The notes under the pieces: model-generated
Database searches by the model: none
What the model saw: only the letters and a program-made list of their open reading frames with translations
What the model was told of the DNA's origin: nothing
NCBI GenBank assembly: GCA_002369525.1
Contig: DFFN01000042.1
Coordinates: 1 to 45,815, forward strand
DNA from: Lachnoclostridium sp. UBA3775
Lineage (GTDB): Bacteria; Bacillota; Clostridia; Lachnospirales; Lachnospiraceae
DNA: 45,815 nt
Reading direction: 5' to 3'
Part shown: one piece after another, positions 16,821 to 23,980 of the stretch
Layout: each line of letters starts with the position of its first letter
How positions within the stretch are numbered: the stretch's first letter is position 1
Program-made: the position numbers and the translations under genes

Positions 16821-18155
16821 ATGTATAATATCATTCTTAAAAAGAAAAGAAACATAGAACTCAGTACCGAAGAGATATATAAGGTGATCGAGGGTTACAC
16901 CAGAGGCGACATACCTGATTATCAGATGAGTGCGCTTTTAATGGCAATATGCTTTAACGGCATGAGTGAAAGGGAAACCTTTGATCTTACCATGGCCATG
17001 GCTTACAGCGGTGATATGCTCAAGCTCGAACGAATACATAACATTACTGCCGACAAGCACAGTACCGGAGGCGTGGGCGATAAAACCTCTCTTATAGTTG
17101 CGCCAATCGCTGCCGCAAACGGTGTATCAATGGCTAAAATGAGTGGAAAAGGACTCGGTCATACCGGCGGTACGATTGACAAGCTTGACTCGATTCCGGG
17201 CTTCAGGACTGAACTTAGCGAAGAAGAATTTATTGACTGTGTAAATTCCTGCGGAATGGCAATCATTTCCCAATCCGGTGAGCTTGCACCCGCCGACAAA
17301 AAAATGTACGCGTTGCGTGATGTAACTGCAACGGTTGACAGTATACCCTTAATTGCCTCCAGCATCATGAGCAAGAAGCTTGCCGCAGGGGCCAAAATTA
17401 TCGTTCTTGACGTTAAATGCGGAAGCGGGGCATTCATGAAAAATTTCGAGGATGCAAAAAAGCTTGCCGAGACAATGATAGAAATAGGAAAAAGAGGCGA
17501 CAGGAAAACCTATGCTCTTATTTCCGATATGGACCAGCCTCTCGGAGATTATGTCGGTAACAGGCTTGAGGTTTACGAAGCGGTTAAAATCCTCCATGGC
17601 GAGGGCACCGAGGACCTGATGGATGCCTGCCTCGATCTTTCTGCAATGATACTCATCGGAGCAGGAAAAGCAGGAGACATAGAAAGCGGCAGGACAATTG
17701 CAAAGAAAACGATTGAAAGCGGAGAGGCTCTCAGGGTATTTAAAAACTTTATTGCCGCACAGGGCGGAGATAACACATTTGCCGACAATCCCGAAATACT
17801 GATAAAACCAACAAATAAAATAGAAGTAAAAGCGGGAAAAACAGGTTATATCACGTCGATCGATACCGAAAAGATAGGTCTTGCCTCAATGTATCTTGGC
17901 GGAGGAAGACAGAAAAAAGAAGATGTGATCGATCCGGATGTCGGTCTTGTGGTTCATCGTAAAAAAGGCTCTTTCGTAAATGCCGGCGAAACCCTTGTAA
18001 CTCTTTTTTCAAAACCATTATCAAACACCGAACAGGCGCTTGAATGTATTTCGGAAGCTTATAAAATAAGTCCGGAAATGCCGTCTGAGGATGAAGCATC
18101 AAAGAAACATACCCTTGCTTATCTCGGTGTCGAAGATCCGGGTGTTGACCGATGA
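16821..18155 (+). CDS. pdp: Pyrimidine-nucleoside phosphorylase
   Basis: A 444-residue enzyme that cleaves uridine and (deoxy)thymidine with phosphate to base and (deoxy)ribose 1-phosphate. Typical family elements are EGYTRGDIPDYQMSALLMAI near the N-terminus, KHSTGGVGDKTSL (phosphate loop, about residues 78-90) and VDSIPLIASSIMSKKLAAG. The length is close to other Pdp proteins (about 435). The stop overlaps the next gene by 4 nt (ATGA at 18152-18155), so the two are co-translated. Thymidine phosphorylase (DeoA) is the alternative; the LxxKMSGKGLGHTGGT region is common to both. Confidence 0.93.
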   Translation: MYNIILKKKRNIELSTEEIYKVIEGYTRGDIPDYQMSALLMAICFNGMSERETFDLTMAMAYSGDMLKLERIHNITADKHSTGGVGDKTSLIVAPIAAANGVSMAKMSGKGLGHTGGTIDKLDSIPGFRTELSEEEFIDCVNSCGMAIISQSGELAPADKKMYALRDVTATVDSIPLIASSIMSKKLAAGAKIIVLDVKCGSGAFMKNFEDAKKLAETMIEIGKRGDRKTYALISDMDQPLGDYVGNRLEVYEAVKILHGEGTEDLMDACLDLSAMILIGAGKAGDIESGRTIAKKTIESGEALRVFKNFIAAQGGDNTFADNPEILIKPTNKIEVKAGKTGYITSIDTEKIGLASMYLGGGRQKKEDVIDPDVGLVVHRKKGSFVNAGETLVTLFSKPLSNTEQALECISEAYKISPEMPSEDEASKKHTLAYLGVEDPGVDR

Positions 18156-18991
18156 AGTTATTTTTTATCGTTATCGGAATTTTGTTCCTGATTTTTTTTG
18201 CGGATGCGCTTATATGCAGAAAGTGGCTTGAGTTTACAAAGACAAGTATAGTCTGTAATATAAAAAAAGCCTGTCGTATCATTCATATCAGCGATCTTCA
18301 TGATTACAGTTACGGAAAAGGCAATGAAAGGCTGATAAGACTTATCGAAAATGACAGACCGGATTATATATGTATAAGCGGGGACCTTCTCAATTCGAAG
18401 GGAAAGTCGGCGGCAAAAACCATAAGACTTTTGGAAGAGCTTAACAGAATAGCAAAAGTAATATATGTCCGCGGCAATCATGAGCTGATTTTTAACGAAT
18501 ATGATTCCAAAGCATATAATGAATATATTACGGCTGTTAAAAAAACCGGAACTATACTTCTTGATGATTCTGAATATGACAGCAATGATTTTTCTTTTTA
18601 CGGATATACTAATAAAATGAGGGAATACAAGAAGTTTGGAGGTATATATCCTCTGACGCTTGAGAAAATGACGGAAGATATTCCTGTCCCGAAAAAATCC
18701 TTCAGTATTTTGCTGGCACATAATCCTGTATATTTTGATATTTATACCCGCTGGGGTGCAGACCTGATACTTTCGGGGCATCTTCACGGCGGAATAATCA
18801 GGCTTCCTTTTATCGGAGGCATAATATCGCCCCAGACTTTTTTCGGAAGAAAATATTCTGCGGGCTTATATGAAAAAAACGGGAAGTATATGTATGTTTC
18901 GAGGGGCCTCGGGCTGCATACATTACATATCAGGGTATTTAACCGGCCCGAGCTTGCACGGATCGACCTGATTCCCGAAAACAAGAGGTAG
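18152..18991 (+). CDS. Membrane-anchored metallophosphoesterase (YkuE-like)
   Basis: A 279-residue calcineurin-like phosphoesterase with one N-terminal hydrophobic segment (about residues 2-20, anchor or uncleaved signal). The metal-binding motifs occur in order: HISDLHD, ISGDLLN, VRGNHEL, LLAHNP and LSGHLHGG. The YkuE-type proteins of this group act on lipid or envelope-linked phosphates, but the substrate here is unknown. It overlaps pdp by 4 nt and scpA follows after 2 nt, so it is embedded in the operon although it has no obvious functional tie to either. Confidence 0.85.
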   Translation: MKLFFIVIGILFLIFFADALICRKWLEFTKTSIVCNIKKACRIIHISDLHDYSYGKGNERLIRLIENDRPDYICISGDLLNSKGKSAAKTIRLLEELNRIAKVIYVRGNHELIFNEYDSKAYNEYITAVKKTGTILLDDSEYDSNDFSFYGYTNKMREYKKFGGIYPLTLEKMTEDIPVPKKSFSILLAHNPVYFDIYTRWGADLILSGHLHGGIIRLPFIGGIISPQTFFGRKYSAGLYEKNGKYMYVSRGLGLHTLHIRVFNRPELARIDLIPENKR

Positions 18992-18993
18992 AA

Positions 18994-19776
18994 ATGAATT
19001 CAATACCGGTAAAACTGGATGCTTTTGAAGGCCCGCTTGACCTTTTGCTGCATCTTATCGAGAAAAACAAAGTTGATATCTATGATATTCCGATTGCAAT
19101 GATAACCGATCAGTATATTGAATATATTGAACAGGCTATGCAGGAGGAACAGCTTGATATTATGACTGACTTCCTTGTCATGGCGGCGACTCTGCTTCGC
19201 ATCAAGTCGGCAATGCTGCTTCCTAAGGACGAGGATGAAGAAGAGGCTGAAGAGGATCCGAGACTTGAACTCACACAAAGGCTTATCGAATATAAGATGT
19301 ATAAGTATGCTTCCTATGAGCTTAAGGATATGTCAATGGAAGCCTCTAAAAAGCTTTACAGATCCGAGAATTTTCCTGAAGAGGTCCGTGTATATAAAGA
19401 AGAGGTGAAGCCTGAGGATGTAATCGGAGATGCCACGCTTGAGCTGTTGAATCGTCTGTTCAACGAAATAATGAAGCGTAATGCAAACAAGCTCGATCCG
19501 ATCAGAAGCCAGTTCGGAAAGATAAGCAAGGAAGAGGTTAATTTCAACGATAAGGTAAGAAGAATACAGGAATATGGTATCAAGCACAAGAAATGCAGCT
19601 TTTACCGTCTGATAAACAATAAGTCAAGCAAGGTTGAGATAATCGTTACTTTCCTTGGTATATTGGAGCTGATAAAAATGGGAAGGGTACTTGTGAGTCA
19701 GGAGGATACCTACGGCGATATTGAAGTACAGTTCCTTGCCGATGATGTCGTTCCGGTTGAACAATATTCAATCTAA
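18994..19776 (+). CDS. scpA: Segregation and condensation protein A
   Basis: A 260-residue kleisin subunit of the SMC-ScpAB condensin. The conserved start VKLDAFEGPLDLLLHLIEKN and DIYDIPIAMITDQYIEYIEQ bind the SMC neck, an acidic linker follows (DEDEEEAEEDPR, about residues 83-94), and the C-terminal winged helix (VEIIVTFLGILELIKMGRV) binds the SMC head. The size is usual. scpB follows after 40 nt. Together with SMC (not in the window) they compact and separate chromosomes. Confidence 0.95.
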   Translation: MNSIPVKLDAFEGPLDLLLHLIEKNKVDIYDIPIAMITDQYIEYIEQAMQEEQLDIMTDFLVMAATLLRIKSAMLLPKDEDEEEAEEDPRLELTQRLIEYKMYKYASYELKDMSMEASKKLYRSENFPEEVRVYKEEVKPEDVIGDATLELLNRLFNEIMKRNANKLDPIRSQFGKISKEEVNFNDKVRRIQEYGIKHKKCSFYRLINNKSSKVEIIVTFLGILELIKMGRVLVSQEDTYGDIEVQFLADDVVPVEQYSI

Positions 19777-19816
19777 GAAATTAATATATTTTGAAAGGTA
19801 GTTTTAGGTAATATAT

Positions 19817-20386
19817 ATGGAAAATCTGAAGGCTTCGCTTGAGGCAATACTTTTTGCAAGCGGAGAGGCAGTAGAGGCAAAAAGAATAGCTCAGGCCCTG
19901 GATATTGATGAAAAGCTGGTAAAAAACACACTGACTGAGCTTGCTGACGAATATAAACAGACTCAAAGAGGAATTAACATTGTTCAGCTTGAGGACAGTT
20001 TTCAGATGTGCTCGGCTCCCGAGTGCTATGAAAGCCTCATAAAGCTCTGCCATGTGCCAAAAAAACACAATCTCACTGATGTTATGCTTGAAACGCTTTC
20101 GATCATCGCTTATAAACAGCCTGTTACAAGACAGGATATTGAGTCGATCAGAGGAGTAAAAAGCGATTTCGCCGTCAACAAGCTGCTTGAATACAATCTG
20201 ATTCAGGAGCTTGGAAGAAAGGATGTTCCGGGACGTCCGATTCTGTTCGGAACAACTGAGGATTTCCTTAGAGTATTCGGTGTAAGCGACACAGATGAGC
20301 TGCCGGTCATCAGCCCTGAGAAGATAGAAGAGTTTACGAAAGAAGCAATGGATGAAACCAATGTCGTGGAATTAAATAATCTTTGA
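19817..20386 (+). CDS. scpB: Segregation and condensation protein B
   Basis: A 189-residue protein made of two winged-helix domains that dimerises and binds the ScpA linker. Family elements are LEAILFASGEAVEAKRIAQA at the N-terminus, LSIIAYKQPVTRQDIESIRG in the second winged helix, and GRKDVPGRPILFGTT near the end. The ribosome binding site is weak (TAGGTAA), so coupling to scpA may matter. A terminator follows at 20407-20439. Confidence 0.95.
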   Translation: MENLKASLEAILFASGEAVEAKRIAQALDIDEKLVKNTLTELADEYKQTQRGINIVQLEDSFQMCSAPECYESLIKLCHVPKKHNLTDVMLETLSIIAYKQPVTRQDIESIRGVKSDFAVNKLLEYNLIQELGRKDVPGRPILFGTTEDFLRVFGVSDTDELPVISPEKIEEFTKEAMDETNVVELNNL

Positions 20387-20406
20387 TTTTATCAACAAAA
20401 AGTAAA

Positions 20407-20439
20407 GGCAGGAACCTTTCGGAACCTGCCTCTTTTTTT
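20407..20439 (+). terminator. Terminator after scpB, between convergent genes
   Basis: GGCAGG (20407-20412) pairs with CCTGCC (20425-20430), with a further CC/GG pair above an AA/AA internal loop, followed by seven T. The T-run runs into the stop codon of the convergent minus-strand gene. Confidence 0.75.
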
Positions 20440-22858
20440 ATTCGTCAATGTACTTGTTGTAAAATCTTTTTACTATGATATCAAGAGCATATTCATCAAG
20501 CTTTCCAAAGTTTGAACGAAGAAGAGCCTTAATGCCTTCAATCTTGAGGTCGTAGTTTTCTTCATTGCTTGCCGTGGCTTTCTCAAACTGCTTAGCCGTT
20601 GTCTTGGTGCAGTTGGTAATGAGCCATGAGGTAAACAGTGAGTTCAGCTGACCGCCTGTAAGTGCGAGTACAAAATTAGTGGACTTCAATGCCGTGAAAT
20701 CCTTGGGCTGTGATGTACCCTTAACTGCTTCAACCGAGAAGAGCTTGTTAAGCTCATAGGAATTGGTAGATCTTAGCGTGCCTGTCAGGGAAGCGAGAGA
20801 GTTGCTCGAATCATCGGAACTGCCCTGAGCACCGCCCTTACGGTATTTGGAATAATCAATCTCTGTTCGTGACGTATAGAAGGACATATCGTCTTTTTTC
20901 TGTGAGTAATCGGGAACGAAACCTGTATAGTCAAGTTTAACATCCTCTTCCTCATCAACGACAACGAAATCAGGATTCTTTTCCTTTTTGGGCTTGGCCT
21001 TGTTGGGATTGTTCTTCCTTTCCATGGCACGTTTTTCAGTTTTAGCTTTCAGTTTTTTATAGGCTTCGGGATCGAATCCCATGCTCTGTGCGATCCTTGT
21101 GTCTTCATCGTCGGTATCGTCTTCATGATAATCAGGTACGAAACCTCTGTATATACCCGAATCAATATCGTCAATATTATCGGTATCACCGAACTTGGAA
21201 TTTTTTTTGGAATCAAAAGCAGCTTTGAATTTATCTGCTCCTGATTTCTTTAAATCTTTGTTGATCACTTCTTCGAAAACTTTGTTGTCGGAGCTTGAAC
21301 TCTTTGAACTGTCCTTGGAAGTGAAAGGATTGTCAGCAAAAATATCTTCAACAATCGGTTCGGTTGTATAACGGCTGTCATCATCAAGGCTGAATTCAGG
21401 TTCCTTGCGAATAAAGCTGTCAAATATGCTCTCGGGCGTCTTTTCCTCTTTGGGAGTAGTTATATCTTCGGGAGCAGGGAGTGGAGATGAGAATGTGGAT
21501 TCACCTGAAGACGCAGCAAACTCATTTCCTGAGAAAAAAGGTATACCGGAATCTTCCTGTTCATCATCTGCTTTGGGAACCTCTTCCTTTTGTGCACCGA
21601 AAATCGAATTGAATTTTTCCTGCTTGATAGAAGAGAAGAAGCTGGAATATTCGTCTCCGGAATCATTCTTTTTTACTTCTTCGGTATCTTCTTCAGAACC
21701 GGGCTCAACCTCAACAGCATCAACAACAATGGTGTCACCGATATTGTATTCCTCTACAGGTTCTGTTTCAACAAAGATAGGTCCGTCTTCGGGTTCGATA
21801 TCTTCGAAGAAATTGCTGGTTTCGGGCATCTTGAAATCGGAGGAGACTGCTTCACCGTCAACTCTGGGAATGTAACCGAAGCGTGATTCTTCCGTTTTGC
21901 CGAGCTCATCAAAGCTGAATCCTTTGGAAGTTCTCGTGCTTTTCTGAGTATCGTTAGACTGCTGTTTGAAAAGGTCGGTGAAACGGTTAACCCTCTGTTC
22001 ACTTTCTTCCTTCTTGCGTCTTTCTTCCTCTTCCTTACGGCGTAAAGCTTCCTCGGCAGCACGTTTTCTTTCTTCCTCGGCACGGGCTTTAAGTTCTTCT
22101 TCGGCAGCACGTTTGGCTTCTTCTGCACGGAGTCTTGCTTCTTCTGCCTGAGCTTTCAGGGCATCAATCTTAGCCTGGGCAGCAGCTTTTGCCTGTTCTG
22201 CCTTAAGCTTGGCTTCCTCCTGAATCCTCTTTTTATATTCCTCGGCTTCACGAACCTTTGCTTCAGCTTCTTCACGAGCCCTCTGAGCTTCATTTTTAAC
22301 TCTTTCGGCTTCAGCCTCGGCACGCTTGATTTCTTCGGCCTGTATACGCTTTCTTTCTTCTTCGAGACGTCTGCGTTTTTCTTCCTCTTCCTGCTTTCTG
22401 CGTTCCTCGGCTTCGGCTTTGCGTCTTGCTTCTTCTTCTGCCCTGCGTCTTGCTTCCTCTTCGGCACGTTTCTTTGCTTCTTCTTCGGCGCGACGCTTGT
22501 CTTCCTCAGCTTTGAGACGTTTTGCTTCAATAGCATAGAATGCGGTATAAGCTTTCAAGGCTTCCTTCGATTTTTCGGGAGCAACATTGATCTTATAGTT
22601 TCTTTCGCGAAGATTCATGTTGTAGCTTGACGGTATGCCCTGTGAGTTGAGATATTCAACAACACGTTCTGCTGACTCTTCACTGGTAACAGAAAACAAT
22701 GAAATTGTCTTGTTGGCAGCTTCGGCAGCAGGAGAAGGCTCTTCATTTTTTTCCGGCTCCGGAACTCCGGCAATTGTTATAAGCCCCATTTTGCAATCCG
22801 GACAGATCATAACAGAATCGTCAAAAGTCTTTTTGCATTTGGTACATTGTTTAGACAT
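20438..22858 (-). CDS. Zinc-ribbon protein with long charged single alpha-helix and disordered acidic region
   Basis: An 806-residue cytoplasmic protein with no membrane helix. Residues 5-22 form a zinc ribbon (C5, C8, C19, C22). Residues about 51-110 look like a small DUF2007-type alpha/beta domain (ISLFSVTSEESAERVVEYLN). Residues 111-290 are almost wholly Glu/Arg/Lys/Ala in i,i+4 patterns, predicting a long single alpha-helix or coiled coil. A Ser/Glu/Asp-rich disordered part follows, with three similar short motifs (FGYIPRVDG, RGFVPDYHE, TGFVPDYSQ). The C-terminus is helical and ends KLDEYALDIIVKRFYNKYID. The start at 22858 has AGGAGGAG upstream; an in-frame ATG at 22885 lacks one. The gene at 28715-29659 shares both ends. 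Function unknown; a scaffold is an inference. Confidence 0.8.
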   Translation of the reverse strand: MSKQCTKCKKTFDDSVMICPDCKMGLITIAGVPEPEKNEEPSPAAEAANKTISLFSVTSEESAERVVEYLNSQGIPSSYNMNLRERNYKINVAPEKSKEALKAYTAFYAIEAKRLKAEEDKRRAEEEAKKRAEEEARRRAEEEARRKAEAEERRKQEEEEKRRRLEEERKRIQAEEIKRAEAEAERVKNEAQRAREEAEAKVREAEEYKKRIQEEAKLKAEQAKAAAQAKIDALKAQAEEARLRAEEAKRAAEEELKARAEEERKRAAEEALRRKEEEERRKKEESEQRVNRFTDLFKQQSNDTQKSTRTSKGFSFDELGKTEESRFGYIPRVDGEAVSSDFKMPETSNFFEDIEPEDGPIFVETEPVEEYNIGDTIVVDAVEVEPGSEEDTEEVKKNDSGDEYSSFFSSIKQEKFNSIFGAQKEEVPKADDEQEDSGIPFFSGNEFAASSGESTFSSPLPAPEDITTPKEEKTPESIFDSFIRKEPEFSLDDDSRYTTEPIVEDIFADNPFTSKDSSKSSSSDNKVFEEVINKDLKKSGADKFKAAFDSKKNSKFGDTDNIDDIDSGIYRGFVPDYHEDDTDDEDTRIAQSMGFDPEAYKKLKAKTEKRAMERKNNPNKAKPKKEKNPDFVVVDEEEDVKLDYTGFVPDYSQKKDDMSFYTSRTEIDYSKYRKGGAQGSSDDSSNSLASLTGTLRSTNSYELNKLFSVEAVKGTSQPKDFTALKSTNFVLALTGGQLNSLFTSWLITNCTKTTAKQFEKATASNEENYDLKIEGIKALLRSNFGKLDEYALDIIVKRFYNKYIDE

Positions 22859-22892
22859 TCTTTCTCCTCCTGTGTAGAATAACACTTAATAT

Positions 22893-22921
22893 ATTATAAC
22901 TAAGGAAAGAGAAATAAGCAA
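22893..22921 (-). promoter_or_regulatory. Promoter of the 806-residue zinc-ribbon gene
   Basis: On the minus strand TTGCTT (22921-22916) and a perfect TATAAT (22898-22893) are 17 nt apart, 34 nt before the ATG at 22858. Confidence 0.75.
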
Positions 22922-23097
22922 GCACAAGCAGTGTACAATAAAAATTACTTGAACAAATGACGTGATTTTTTACATTTTTGTAATTAATCATTTTAAATAT
23001 AACGTTTTTTACAAAATAATTAAATTTATATACCGGATGAACGAAATATTTTTTCTTTTTTTGTAAGTTTTGATCAATGAAAAATCTGCCGGTTTTC

Positions 23098-23106
23098 TGT
23101 TATAAT
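23098..23106 (+). promoter_or_regulatory. Extended -10 promoter of the adhesin operon
   Basis: TGTTATAAT is an extended -10 element (TGnTATAAT). No good -35 lies 17 nt upstream (TGAAAA at 23078-23083). The transcript would start near 23113, giving a leader of about 100 nt. Confidence 0.6.
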
Positions 23107-23153
23107 TGCTCATATAAAAAAGTCTTCCGGATTTTTAAAATCCGTCGGTTTCA

Positions 23154-23215
23154 TTTGGTGAAGCTGCAGGCGCGTCACCAAAGGGTATAACGCCTGCGTC
23201 ATGGTACGATAAATG
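23154..23215 (+). promoter_or_regulatory. Structured leader element, copy 1 (before the adhesin operon)
   Basis: Stem P1 is GCAGGCG (23166-23172) with CGCCTGC (23191-23197). The P1 loop holds GTCACC (23174-23179), which can pair with GGTAC (23203-23207) if one C bulges, giving an H-type pseudoknot. The element ends ATGGTACGATAA directly against the ATG at 23213: this reads Met-Val-Arg-stop in frame with the main gene. There is no Shine-Dalgarno. Copy-1-specific: TTTGGTGA (23154-23161) is fully complementary to TCACCAAA (23175-23182), which would compete with the pseudoknot. A second copy lies at 29808-29862. I recognise no known riboswitch class. Confidence 0.6.
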
Positions 23216-23968
23216 AAGAAAAAAATATGTTTCTTTATTGCGGCTTTATTTCTTTTGTTGTTTATTCTATATCTTAAGACAAACCGCATCAGTTCAAAGG
23301 TTAAAAATCAAATGAATATCCCGACTGCTACGGAAACAATTGCAAAACCCGAACTGACAATTGTGGAGCCGACAAAAAAGATAAGCGTCAGGGTATCAAC
23401 ACCTGAAGTCTCAAAAGCAATGATTCCGGAAATAGCAGGAGATCCGACAATGATTACAAAAACAATAAAGCCGACACTAACGGCCGGTCCGACATATCTG
23501 CCGGAAACAATTACTGTCCCAACAATTATTCCGGAACATATTACAATTGCATTGACGAAAGAACCGTTTCCGACAACGTTACCGACACAGACAATAATAA
23601 TAACGCCAACGCCTGCAGCGATAACATCAAAAGTGATTTCGGAAGCCTTGTCATCCGAATGTTTACACAAAAGAAAGAAAACAATATATGAAACCGTAAC
23701 AGTAAATGCCGAAGGCATATGGGTTGATGTGGAGGTTTATAAAGAGATGCTTGTCTGTGAGTGCGGAAAGAGGGAAGATGAATTTGATGACATATCAGAT
23801 TTTTATCTTCATTGTCTTAAAAATGACGAAAATTACTGTTTGGAAAATGTTCCAAGCGGTGAATATTACAGGGAGTGGAAGGAAACACGTGCCGAATACA
23901 CTTATGAAAGAGAGGTGGGATGGATATGCCCTGATTGCAATGAAAAGTATTATAATAAGCAGAATTGA
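23213..23968 (+). CDS. Secreted or membrane-anchored Thr/Pro-rich protein with Cys-rich C-terminus
   Basis: A 251-residue protein I do not recognise. Residues 5-22 are a hydrophobic signal or anchor (ICFFIAALFLLLFILYL). Residues about 35-140 are a Thr/Pro/Ile-rich low-complexity stretch resembling a wall-spanning linker. The C-terminal 100 residues have paired cysteines (C150 with a nearby His, C182/C184 in VCECGK, and CPDC at the end), suggesting a metal-binding or disulphide-linked domain. There is no sorting signal. It is the first gene after leader copy 1 and is followed 12 nt later by the large adhesin, so it is probably expressed with it and may be an accessory or display factor; this is inference. 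Confidence 0.65.
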   Translation: MKKKICFFIAALFLLLFILYLKTNRISSKVKNQMNIPTATETIAKPELTIVEPTKKISVRVSTPEVSKAMIPEIAGDPTMITKTIKPTLTAGPTYLPETITVPTIIPEHITIALTKEPFPTTLPTQTIIITPTPAAITSKVISEALSSECLHKRKKTIYETVTVNAEGIWVDVEVYKEMLVCECGKREDEFDDISDFYLHCLKNDENYCLENVPSGEYYREWKETRAEYTYEREVGWICPDCNEKYYNKQN

Positions 23969-23980
23969 AAGGAAAACAAA

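Larger units (their letters stand above)
22859..23212. other. 354-nt divergent intergenic region
   Basis: The left end carries the minus-strand promoter (22893-22921). The middle, about 22930-23090, is very AT-rich with no open frame or stem I can support. The right end carries an extended -10 (23098-23106), a small hairpin CGGATTTT/AAAATCCG (23128-23144) and the structured leader at 23154-23212. Confidence 0.7.

Noticed and set aside
18158..18787. 209-codon minus-strand frame inside the metallophosphoesterase gene
   Set aside because: Antisense shadow; the plus strand carries all five phosphoesterase motifs.
22000..22540. Internal repeats at 22000-22540 as a DNA repeat array
   Set aside because: The repetition reflects GAA/CGT-type codons for a Glu/Arg/Ala helix; unit length is irregular at the DNA level.
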